From Glossina fuscipes (Eukaryota > Arthropoda > Insecta > Diptera > Glossinidae): a stretch of DNA of 64,000 nucleotides. Below, one piece after another: positions 1 to 11,300 of the stretch. The stretch covers positions 205,772 to 269,771 of the forward strand of contig NW_024003102.1 of NCBI RefSeq assembly GCF_014805625.2, read 5' to 3'. The translations under genes were made by a program, and so were the position numbers. Under the pieces are notes generated by a model. It saw only the letters and a list, made by a program, of their open reading frames with translations, did not search any database and was not told the DNA's origin. The number at the start of each line of letters is the position of its first letter. Position 1 is the first letter of the stretch.

Positions 1-3
1 AAA

Positions 4-668
4 GCTTAGTACGCAAGCGGCCAAGTAAGAAGAGAACCATATCTCCTCTAGCAGAGAAGTGAAAGTCCAGAAAAGGTTGCCGCCGGAATGCCCCTCTCTC
101 TCGAATGAATGCGACAGCCTCTTGCTATATAGTCGCATACAATAATATAATAATAACACAATATGAATGAATACCATACCCGACAGAACAAAATAGATAA
201 TGACTCAGTTAAGCGAAGCAATATATGTATTACTAGATTAACAGTTACGAATATTTTATATCAAAGCAATTGGATGAATAATAATATATTTAAAATGTTC
301 TTTCTGTATTTTCTGCCTCATATTAAAATTACGAAAACATTGTGGTTCTGGAGAATATAATATGATATACATATATAAAAATAGAAAACAGACATTCGTG
401 TACTTAAACAATGTTAGAGCAAATAGAACTCAAACACCCCCGAATTTATCAAGAAGAAAGGCCTAGTGATATGTATGCGATAATTGAGTGGGTTGAGAAT
501 ATAATGTGATATATAACAAATATAATATTTAGATATTTGTAATTTAAGTGTGATAAAAAACTATGGTTGAAATAAATAAGGATTCAAGCGAATGGATCAA
601 GGGCTAGCACGTAAGTAATTAAGTAAGAAAAAAGGGACAATATCTCCAATAAAAGAGATGCGAAAGTA
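4..668. repeat. Pair of ~65-bp direct repeats about 600 bp apart
   Basis: Positions 4-67 and 603-668 share one imperfect sequence: a start like GCTTAGTACG / GCTAGCACG, then AAGTAAGAA, then ATATCTCC, then AGAGA and GAAAGT. Both copies are in the same orientation. The DNA between them (68-602) is AT-rich with no supportable gene; its 65-codon ORF has no recognisable motif. The pair could be the remains of a roughly 600-bp tandem unit that continues left of the window. Confidence 0.55.
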
Positions 669-3294
669 TAAACTACATACAGTACCCTTTAAATTTTGAT
701 TCTCTACACGTTTTTACTTCCGAAAAAGTTAGTTATGATAACATTAGATCTATTCTCTATTTGATCTGGGAGTCAAATATTAATTTCCAAGTTGACTTTT
801 CAGTTGTTGCACACGCATTCGGACGGTGGGCTAATAACAGTTTACATAACTCTTACATATATTTCGGATTATGCTTCTATAACTGAATGATATGTATAAT
901 GTGTATAACGCCATTACTTCTCAAGGCTCTTTAAAATTCACATCGAGTTAGTTCCGAATCCTGCCCTCTCAACACTACTGGAAAAATTCCAAAACAGCTA
1001 GTAATATTAAGTTATTTTCGACTTCTCGATTCTGTAATTATGTTGGATATGACATGGACTTCTGGTCATTTGATAAATACATTAACCGATATTAAAAAAT
1101 AAAAACATTTCAACGCCATGGCAAAGTTTAAGTGAATATGTCTAAATGGTGCCCTTGTTATTTTGTAGCAATCTATAGGTGATTTCGGCGTATCAGTGTT
1201 GTATTTTCAACAATTGCAAAATTTTTTGCATATTTTTTACCAGCAGTAACTTTTAGCCAATTTGTTCCCTGTTTTACTTCGTAACTTGGTTAGGATGTAC
1301 ACTCTCGTAGCTGTTAGGAGACAATCTGGTTGTGACGAGAATTCAGATTCATCAATGCCAAATGTAAATATGGTTTCACTACTATGTCTTCTTCAAAATT
1401 ACAATATCATATTGCGAAATGATTACGCGTTTCAGCAGCTATCTCTGGGCCTTAATTTGCATTACATTCGATTCTCTAAAATTACTTTGCATATCTGAAA
1501 TTAGCAATCTTGACGTAGCATCAGCATTCCTATTTTCGGTAGGTTTTCAATATCGTATGGCAAAATCGCTGGATTCTAAAAAAATTGCGTAGCGTTGCAT
1601 TCTTGACGTTGATAACGTTGACATTGACTTTCTTGGTGAAAATATTTGACTGTTTGTTGTCTGTAACCAGAATCAAATTTCGGCCGTAAACGTTTTGATA
1701 AAATCATGTCATGTCAAAAATTATTACGTATGCTTCACGATCTTGTAATGTGAGTTTTTTCACAATCCCTTTCCACTTCTTTTTTGGTAAAACAAGAATG
1801 CAACCATGCACTGAAAGAGGGATTCTGTAGCTCGTACATGCGAATGTCAAAATTTTGTTACGGTGATGATGGATTGGAATGAATGGGAGGGAAAGAAGAA
1901 AAGAATGTCGTAGGAGGCGTAGACATAAGTTTTTCCAAGCGGAGTTCTTTCACTTCGCGTTGCTAAGAAAACTGAGCAGTGCATAATTGTGTGATCGTTA
2001 TTTTTAAATTGAAAATTTAAAGACACGTATATATAAACTATTTGAAAGAAAATATTGTACCTACTATTAGAAAATTTTAAAAGAAAATTTGACAATTTTA
2101 ATAACAAATCATAAAAATATTTATTTCATGTAGTTCATAGATCAACGGAAATTGTTCAATTTATTTGGTGAATTCGCACCTAAAGAAAAATCTGCAGGGA
2201 AAAAACTTCCAACTTAGTGTAAAAGAAAAATAGAAAACTTAGATTTATCATCGCTTATTTTTGTGTTATTATGGGTTATATGACTTATATGGCATAAGAG
2301 AAGATTTGGAAACGAAAAAGGGGAAATGGTTGAGAAGCGGGTGAAAAAGACTAATTGGGCCAAAAATTCGATGCAGATATATCAAAATTATTTAATTTAA
2401 AATAAAATTAAAGTTTAAAAAGTTTGTCCCAATATGTTCTCAATTGACCAAAAATCTGAAAATGTCCATGGAGATAAGAATAAACCAAAAATGATATGAA
2501 ACTGATTTTTTAAATTCAATAAAACCTTTTGAAATCTTGTCTATGTGCTTTTTTTTTGTTCTCCTTGCGTTTGTTTGCAATGTCTACTTGAGATCATTAA
2601 TGCGGTGTCGCTGTAAACGACGTACACATTCAAAACAACCGCACAACAACAACTAGTAATAAATGAACAATTAGTTGCAAACATTTTGGGTGGAAACATT
2701 TCCCCATTAATTGTACATCCTTTGGGATTTATTTAAAATCTTAATTGCTGGAAATAAAGCCATATAATCGAAAAAGGTTTACACTTGATGAGAGATTGCT
2801 AATAAGTATATTATTGATTTGGATGTGTTTTTTGTATTACTTGGATAACGCTTCGAGGCTTTTTAATGTTTAAGTTGAATCTAAATAGGTGTAATATGAA
2901 CTTGTAAGTTGTGGCTACATCTGTATAAAGAATAATTTATGTATAATCAATAATTTTAAACACAAACAAAGTAAAACTCTTATGTACATATTATAGTTGA
3001 TTTAACTTTTTTTAAAGTATTACTATTTTTTTGGTCATTAAAATAAAGGAATACAAATTGTAAATGAACGTTAACGATAAATATTAAACATCCTATTTAA
3101 GTAAATATTATTGTAAAGTGAAAAAAAAGAGTTAAAATAAGATTGATTTTAATCATAAGAGGAAAATAAATTAGGGGCCCAACTTGGGGTTCGATGGCCC
3201 AACTTTTCTGTGGGCCGAAAGGAGACCATAGGCAGGGTGGGTGAAGAATAAGCCCAGTGAAGAGTTTCCGGTCGGTTAGGCTGGAGAGTTTCGT
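669..3294. other. Non-coding AT-rich stretch
   Basis: No ORF here shows a recognisable domain, repeat or RNA. The short ORFs near 1262 and 1847 have no motif and a composition expected by chance. The 3170-3294 end is richer in GC and leads into a sequence that recurs inverted near 37.7 kb. Confidence 0.5.
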
Positions 3295-3415
3295 CTACCT
3301 GGTATTCGCTAAGGGGAACGTACATGCATGTTCTTTGGTGTAACCGTCCCAGGAGTGTTTGTCAGCAAAGTGCAGATCTCACGAATTAGCTAGCTCAGCT
3401 ATGGCACGTATGCCA
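3295..3415 (+). repeat. Dispersed repeat, copy 1 (inverted partner at 37690-37800)
   Basis: The blocks TTCTTTGGTGTAACCGTCC, AGGAGTGT and ATCTCACGAATTAGCTAGC, followed by TCAGCT and TGGCA, recur in the same order on the opposite strand at about 37690-37800 with a few substitutions. This copy directly adjoins the 3' side of the minus-strand gypsy-type remnant, so it may be part of that element's terminal region. The family is unidentified. Confidence 0.6.
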
Positions 3416-3436
3416 ACTTCATAGGTCTCCATTCTT

Positions 3437-4560
3437 CTAGATGTGGCACCACAAGGTTTCCCTAAGCTTTCCATAGATAACAGCATCACAATTTAGAGGG
3501 CTGATAAAATAAACAAAATATAGTTTATTTAAATGTTGTAGTCTATTTGTAAAATTGTCGAACAAATTGAAATGCCTGGGAAGCATTTCGAATGGAATTT
3601 GAGTTCTACGTGCGAAGGGTTGGCTTATAATACCACCAACACCGTATGGTACAGCGTCTACTGGTAATGCTAGTGGCAATTTACGATTAGAGTGTGATAA
3701 TAGGACATCTCATTGCATTTATTCTTTAGGTGTTTTTAACGCCTCTTCGCAACTTTTAGTCCATTCAAACGGAAGGTTTTTTAGCAAGATATTAACTGGA
3801 ATTAAAAATATACTCAAATTGGGAAATAACCTGACGTAACAATTCACTAGACCAACTACTTTACGAACTTCATCGTTATTATGCTTTCTGCGCCCATTTT
3901 GTACGGCGTCAATCTCTTGTTGCATTTTATGTATGCCATGTTGATCGATTACATAGTATTCTATTTTGTTTATTAAAAGCGTACTTTTTGTCCAAATTAA
4001 GTCTCATTTTCTATTCCTTCAAACGTTTTGTTACTTCTACTAAACGGTTTGAATGTACGCTGTCATCTGCAGCCACTATGTTGATGTTATCATATGAATA
4101 CTGTCACTGCAGGTAGGTCGTTTAATAATTCTTTAATTTCGCGCTGCCTTCTAGCTCTCAATTCCATACCATATTTTTGCGGAGTCGTATAAACTAAGAA
4201 GCGTATTTAGGGTGAAAATATGTCGACCATACACGTGAACTTCCGTCTGAAGGTATGCTAAATCCAATGGAGCAAATTTTTTACTACCAGGTATATTTGT
4301 TGTCACTTTAGCTATGCTTGATAAAGAGTGATTATCGGAAATTAAATGAGGACTTAGGTTACCTTATAACCGCCATATATTCGGACTTTCGGATTGCTTC
4401 TTCTTATGAACACAATCGGCGCGACTCCATCACTCCAATCAACTTTTTATAAAATGCCTTCATTGTAGGCAGTTCGATCTATATCCTACTTTAGCATCGT
4501 TTTCCTTTCGGCCGTATTTTGGCTTGAGCTCCGGAAATTAGATCCTCACATCTGTACCTA
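3437..4560 (-). pseudogene. Ty3/gypsy-type pol remnant: reverse transcriptase and RNase H, decayed
   Basis: Read on the minus strand, this follows the usual order of LTR-retrotransposon pol. The RT fingers come first (about 4440-4340, a VRIYGGYKVT-like motif with several frame changes). Motif A follows at about 4290-4250 (PLDLAYLQ, its Asp kept), then the thumb at 3719-3925 (GLVNCYVRLFPNLS ... FEWTKSCEEA), then the start of RNase H at 3437-3679 (DAVPYGVGGIISQ). At least four frameshifts or stops interrupt it. The catalytic box expected near 4088-4100 reads Tyr-Asp-Asn-Ile rather than YxDD. No LTRs, gag or integrase are visible nearby. The KVT/GVG signature suggests the Mag or K02A2.6-like side of Ty3/gypsy, but clade assignment needs phylogeny. 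It is a dead fragment. Confidence 0.8.
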
Positions 4561-5868
4561 CTTTGTCAAAAGACATTACCATCTTTTTGTTTTTAAAGGA
4601 AATTTCCAAAGCGAGTATTTATTAACGATATTGATAATTACAAAGAAATGTTCCTATATAAGTATTTACTTGCATTGGGATATATTTAAGAGTATTTTTG
4701 AACGCTAAAAAAATGTAAGCGAGAAGAATATAAAACTATGTATGAATCTGTATGTATGCAGGAAGCTGGCTATGCAGCTGACGCTGATAAATTGACTTCT
4801 GACCGTGCATCCGGTTTTCAGGATTTGGTGGCAGCAGGCCCATGTTTTGCATAGCAGTGGCACAGACAGACAGTTGATTGTTGTAATTTGGCGCAACTAA
4901 ACCTAGGAACGGCTTATGTCTTCCACAAAGCCATCAAGCTGATGCAGCCACTAACGACATAATGAGCACACGGATATATGATTTCGACTTGGGTTTCATA
5001 TAATTTTAATTCTTTTTAATTTTCAAATAATTTAAATTTTGTTTCGCGGTCTGTTGAAACAATATTTTATATTAGCATTAGATACCGTTCCGCACAACTT
5101 GTTTTTAGACCACAATCCTCACTTATGACGTCAATATTTTTCAGCTGAAAGTGATTGGTTGTTGTAATGTTTGGTTTTCTTTTGTGGTATATATAACACT
5201 GTAGAATGTCGGAGAATTTTAAGAAGTAACAAAAGAGATTACATAATTACCTGAAGTATGTAATGCCCGCCTACATTTGAAATGTAGGAATTCCGTCGGT
5301 ATGCTTTGACCACTGCTCTTTCCCAAAAGTGTGGGTAAAATCGTAATAACGGCGTACCGATATGGTTTATTCATAACTTTCTCTCCCTAAATAACTTATG
5401 CAAGAGAAAATTATAGAAAGAAGAAAAATCCAAAGTCCGTCTGCGTTACTTAAGAATATTTTCTCTGTGATCTTGCTGTTGGTTTTTTTTTTTTTGAAGA
5501 GGAACGCTCGTAGTAGAGGAGCTCGCCCTTAAGATGTCGAAAAACATGTAAAAAAAACATTTAACTGAAATAAAAGCCTGTGTAATATATAACATAAGTT
5601 GATAAAAATTTTCAGTAATTACGTCAAAATAAAAATTCTTCAATGTAACCGCGAATATATGAAAATAGAAACACCAATGAAGGCTGCAACGGGTGTAAAT
5701 AAAAACATTGAAAAATCATAGAAGAAAAAATTTTTATTGATTTTTTCGAATGATATCTTGTTTGTGCAACAAAGGAAACGTTGAAGAAAACTTTTCTTTA
5801 ATTTTTGATTGAAAGAAAAAAAAGGGGAAAACAAACACAAAGATATGTCAAAAATTTAATAAATTTTA
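4561..5868. other. Non-coding stretch
   Basis: I see no gene, RNA or clear repeat. The short ORFs (minus 4705-4896, 5446-5643 and 5640-5840) are low-complexity Phe/Lys-rich and look like chance readings of AT-rich DNA. Confidence 0.5.
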
Positions 5869-6596
5869 GTTAACGTCGTTAAAACAGAATTTTTCGAAAT
5901 ATTTTAATTCGGAAAATGTATATAAAAAACTTCTAAATTTCATTGAATAATTGGCATAAAACAAAAAGAAAAATATAAACAATTAAAAAAAGGACAACGA
6001 GGTCTGAAAGCAAACGTTCGAGAAAAAGCAAGAATAAAAATTGAAATTAGTGTAAATTGGGTAACGAAAAGGGATTAATTCTACCGTGAACTTAAGCAAT
6101 TTTCCCAGTTTAAGCAGTTTTCATCAAAAAGAAATTTAAAAAAAAAGAAGGATTTTTATTTTGTGTAAAATTGTTCAACTAACACACAAGATAAAGCAAA
6201 ATAGAACTAGAGTTTTGCGCTTTAGCAGATCTTCAGTTAACATCGTTAAAACAGCATTTTTCGAAATATTTTAATTCAGAAAATGTATATAAAAAAACTT
6301 CTAATTTTCATTGAATAATTAGCATAAAACAAAAAGAAAAATATAAACAATTAAAAAAAGGACAACGAAGTCTGAAAGCAAACGTTCGAGAAAAAGCAAG
6401 AATAAATATTGAAATTAGTGTAAATTGGGTAATGAAAAGGGATAAATTCTGCCGTGAACTTAAGCAATTTGGGAAGCAGTTTTCATCAAAAAGAAATTTA
6501 AGAAAAAAGAAGGATTTTTATTTTGTATAAAATTATTCAACTAACACACAAGATAAAGCAAAATAGAACTAGAGTTTTGCGCTTGAGCAGATCTTC
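5869..6596 (+). repeat. Tandem duplication, two ~365-bp units
   Basis: Unit 1 runs 5869-6235 and unit 2 runs 6236-6596. Each begins GTTAAC(G/A)TCGTTAAAACAG and ends GAGTTTTGCGC ... AGCAGATCTTC. They differ by scattered substitutions and a short deletion in unit 2, where TTCCCAGTTTAAGC is reduced to GGGAAGC around 6470. No coding potential is visible. The high similarity suggests a recent duplication; alternatively it is two units of a longer satellite-like family elsewhere in the genome. Confidence 0.9.
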
Positions 6597-8041
6597 TGCA
6601 AGAACGGAATCTATTATTGTAATAAACTGTAATTGTCAATTAACTGTTAGGTTATCCATAAAGACAAATACATGAAAAATAAGTTGGTTAATACACACAC
6701 ATATACGTTTGTCATCCCCTTAAAAATCGCAAATGACAAAGCATAAGCATCTTAAATGGATTTTGAACCAATTTTAAAATTTTATTTAAAATAACAAGAA
6801 CAAAACTAATAATTTTATTATAAATGCATTTATTTATTTATACAATATTCTCATAGTTAAGATAAAAAAAAGGAGAAAAAAAAAGAAACTATGTAAACAA
6901 AAGAAAAATATATAAATAAAAGAAAAATAACTCGAATCAAACCAAATTAAATGTTTTTTTGTTTTGCATAAAACTAATTCTTATAATTAGACTGTTATAC
7001 TCAAGAAAGGAAAAAATAAAAGAAAAAAGAGTTATGAAGTGTCGTTAACAAGTCTAATGGAAATATTCCTTTCTATAAAATCTATCGAAGAGCTGAGCGT
7101 AAAACGAGCATATCAGATTGTTTTCTCTTGCAGTATGGGATTTGATGGCTCACGATATGGAGGGTATTGGTAGTGTGCCAGCAGGTGTTATAATCAACTA
7201 CCTAACTTGACCGTGGATGTGGTGTACGGGTTTGTATTAGATTTCCTTATGCATCAATATTTTTGTAGCTTTTAGGTTAATGTTGATTACTTGCTGGTTT
7301 GATTCCATAGTTGTATGTTATATGTGTCAAAAAAAGAAAATAAAAAAAAGAAAGAAAAGAAAAAAAAGAATGATGCTAAACTAAGCAGTCTGCAGGTACC
7401 GCGGAGACGGGGCATGAGTGGGTGTGCGTGTGAGTGACGATAAGGGACAAGGAATACGGATTTAAGGACCAAGAATAAACCAACAGATCGCGAACGGATC
7501 TTACGGACGGACTTACGTCAAGTTATGGCTTGCGAATGGAACACCTTAAAGAAAAAGAAAAAAACATTTTTTTTTGTCATGCAGCATGTGCTATAAAAAT
7601 CATAAAGCTCTACTGCAAAGTAACTATGGCCATAACAAGTAAAAATGATGAACTAAATGACTTTTTCTGGCAAAAATTGTAATGTATGCCTGTTTGATGG
7701 AAGGTGAACTAAATCAAACACAAATATATGGTATTCAAACGTAAAAGAAATCGGTTATAGCAGCTCTCAATTTACACTGCCGTCAAAATCTGATGATCGA
7801 ACGCTAGGTAAAACAAAAAATAGGTTAAGATAAAATTTTCGTTAACTTATATACTGGGCTTATTTACGAGTCACTGGCATTCATATTACAGATAAAAGTG
7901 CCCACCACTTCTAATTTATAATTGTCTTATCTGGTAATTTTTTTTTGCGTTTCTTAATTTGTTCCTTTTATGTGTATGTGCCTTGGTTCTATTGTTTACA
8001 TATGCAATCTCAAATACATGGATATCTGCTGCTATAACTGT
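6597..8041. other. Non-coding stretch with purine-rich tracts
   Basis: Long A- and AG-rich tracts occur (for example 6840-7030 and 7325-7370), with no supportable gene. At 7395-7520 a GC-richer patch contains repeated ACGGAC/GGACGG words. Loosely similar text recurs at 19530-19640 and 23880-24000, perhaps a diverged dispersed repeat. Confidence 0.4.
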
Positions 8042-8346
8042 GGCTTTTGCAGATTCACTGTAAGACGAAAACTTGTTTCAATGGCCTGCTCATTGTTCAT
8101 TGTAGTCTTGGTTGGCAAAGCACTCCTCTTAGTCAAGACGGCTTCGAAGGTGAGCCACTCTCTGGCCGAACAGAGAAAGGGATGACGTGTCTGTTTTTTT
8201 CAGCACTGCACCCGAAGATTTTGCGGAAGTTACGACCACAACGTTATAGTTTATTTTCTTTTGGAGTATCTTCAAGTGCTCGACGTCTAGATCGTTTTTC
8301 TGACTCTCCAGAAAGTTTGCACGTCCGTTACTCTTGTACTACTTGA
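8042..8346 (+). other. Possible two-exon coding segment, unidentified
   Basis: This patch is richer in GC than its surroundings and has a well-formed small intron. A donor AAG|GTGAG follows 8149, and a TTTTTTTCAG acceptor ends at about 8203, giving an intron of about 54 nt. Two readings survive splicing. One starts at the ATG near 8080: a hydrophobic stretch (ACSLFIVVLVGKALLLV) then a Cys-containing tail ending in TAG near 8288. The other uses the frame of the 99-codon ORF at 8047-8346 and continues into an Arg/Ser-rich end. I recognise neither protein. It could be a real small gene, a decayed exon or chance; transcript data would decide. Confidence 0.3.
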
Positions 8347-8349
8347 ATA

Positions 8350-11300
8350 GGGAAAGTATACGACGAATACATGGAGACGAAGTATTTCGTCCTCAGAAAC
8401 GGCTTTTAGCGCGATGTCCCAGAAACGGAACTCACCCTAGACCAAACTGCCTAATTCCATAATTCTGACACATTACACTTGGTGTCAAAGGCATCGCTGG
8501 CTCAACGCTTACACGTTCGTTTATTGTTTCCTACTTCATTTTAAAGTTTCATATTTTTCTACAGCGTTTAAAACGCTTTTCGTTTATATTCTCTACTCAT
8601 CCTGCGTAGTCAAAGGCACGGTGTGATGAACTGCGACGTTAATTGCAAATATTCCAGCGAATAATCTAAAAAAGTATTATGAAATGAGAAGAGGCCCGTT
8701 TCTCTAATGCTGATAAATTACTTTATGAAATTAAAGTGAACAATATATTTGTGGGCGTACGCACTACAGCTTAACTCAGCTCGTTCGATTGTCATATATT
8801 GATTACCCCGGACATTCAATTCTTTCGCCCGTTTCAGCTAACCATGACACATTCAATAGTTCACAAGGCGATCGCGAAAGTAAGCAAAAACCTTCACGAG
8901 TAAATTAATGGCAAACATTAACCGCATTGCAGACAGAAAAAAAAGAAATCATATGATCAATACCCTGATAATAGAATTTCGAATCGCTCGTCCTGTGAAG
9001 GAACCTACTTTATTTAAAACGAAACAAAGTTGTAAACAAACTTTTCCCAAAGTCATCAAAACCATAGCGGTTCCATAGCAAGAGCAAACGGAGGGAAGAT
9101 GATGATCAAAAGGTCAAGATGCATTTACCTTTTCACATGGACAAAAATACCCATGCATACAAAGCAATCAGCTGTGCGGTATTATGTCTGATGAACAAGA
9201 AACGACAATAATCGTAGAAAAAAAAGTTAAAAAAGAGCATATTTATGAAATATTTGCCAAGGCTAGTACATTTGCATTAAGGACTTGTAAAAATAAGGCA
9301 TTTCATTCACCAGAATGAATAGTGGGACGCGATAGAAGACATTAAAAATAACAATAAGTAAAAAATAAATATGCAATTTTACGTTAGTCAGTATTGTAAC
9401 AAAAAACCGTAGGTTACAAAGTGTAAAGAATTGACTGACAGACTAAGAGCAAACTTCATTATATCCTACAAAACTTAAAACGCATGCGGTGCTCTTAAAT
9501 GAAGTTCTAGAGCAGCAAAGGTTTGAGTTACAATGAAGTGCAGATGATACCGAAAAGTCTGTGCCTAGTCCTATTACCCTTACGCTAGCACAACCACCAA
9601 CGCCCAATAACCACTAGCTTAAAAACCAAAACGCACACACTCTAAACCAAGGAAGGCAATCGAATGAACGTTATTTTCAAACTTTTAGGGCAAACTGCAT
9701 CGATTTACACAAAAAAAGGAAGTATTATAGATTTGAATTTCATTCATTTTTTCTTTAGAAACGAAAAGTTATCTTTGACAGATTTTCATTCTCTGTCGTG
9801 AGGTAGTACTAACCAATGTCACTAACAATTAGGGCTATAAAAACACCTATCCCTGCCTATCTCTGGGAAGAGTTAAATTATTTCAAGTCCACTGACTCAC
9901 ACTATGCCCTTATTAAAGAGGAAATAATAGAAAGAAAATAACAGACTTCGAGATTGCGTGAAAATTTCTACTCCTATATACAGCATCTGGCTTGTCGGAA
10001 GAAGAAGGAGCAATCTGCGGGCAAGTCGATAAAGATAATTAAAGCTAACGATCAGTCCACTGTCGCCAAGTTTATTGTTGGGTGCAGACAAATAAAGATT
10101 CAAAATCGAAAACAGAATATTGTAGTGTGATCGCATACCGTCATATGCATCCACTTTGAAGTGCGACAGAATTATGCTGAATTCGAATAATTCTGTAGCA
10201 AGAAAAGAAAAACAAAAATTTTGTCGTACTTCAACTGGCTGGGTATTGCATTACGAAATGCAATACGATGCCAGGCGCCCCAATTAATTAGTGATTACGT
10301 TAGCATTAAGTCAACTGTTAGAATTAAGTATAAATAGTGGACTTCTCAATAAAGAATTTTAATTGTTATCAAGCAATTCAAAATTACCAAGCGTTTAATT
10401 CGCTAACAAAGTAATAGGCGTTAAATCCGCCCAAGGTTAAAGTTGTAGAGACCGTCTCATGCCGAGATTCATTGGACAATCTATGAGACGGAACGACTTG
10501 GCGTTCTTCAGCCGAGTAGAATAGGGATACACTTACACCTCGTCCTTTTTCTAAGTACCTTTACCAGGGAAGGACCCATAGGGAATCCTTCCAAATAATA
10601 CTGCAAAACATTTTGTCAACACTACACTCTGTTGCATTTAAACATCTTTTATATTACAATATAAACAATCACAAAGACCGATAAGAGAGATCCACACTAA
10701 AACGAGTTTCTTGAGCAAATTGGGATGGCCGAATGTAGGAACAATCCGATGATGTGGCAGCAGTACATACTATCAGTCAAAGGGGCATAATTGCGAGTAC
10801 CTCACGTAGACCTAAATTCACACTTTTAGCAGGACTAGCAAGTCTCAGCATTTTATGTGCGAAAATTCACAAGATTTTAACATTTTTTTTCTGCCAATCG
10901 ATTTAGAATCAATTTTGCCAAATGTTTGTAGTTGAGGATAGTATCGTCTTTACTTTACTGCTGCATCGGTGAATGTGCCGACATGCATAAACACTAGGGT
11001 TTGTAGACGTTTAATACCATATTATTTAATGACTTCGAAAAAAATGATGGCCTATGTGTGCAAACGGTCGCTGCATAATCGCACTTATGTGCACACATGC
11101 CAACGCAACTACAAACAGACAGATTTATAGTAAGAGTATATTAAATACTAAAAAAAAGGAAAAACCATGCGCATATATCTATGTGCATGAACAACTATGT
11201 TAGGTAAACTGCTGTAAAGTATTTAATGACCAACCTTGTCCAGTTTCAATATTTAATTGTTTCAATTAAATCTGCTTTGCCGAAAAACTTTTTCTTTCAT

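Noticed and set aside
5869..6596. Interpreting the tandem units as a pair of LTRs
   Set aside because: The units abut directly with no internal region, and no TG...CA ends or primer-binding site are seen.
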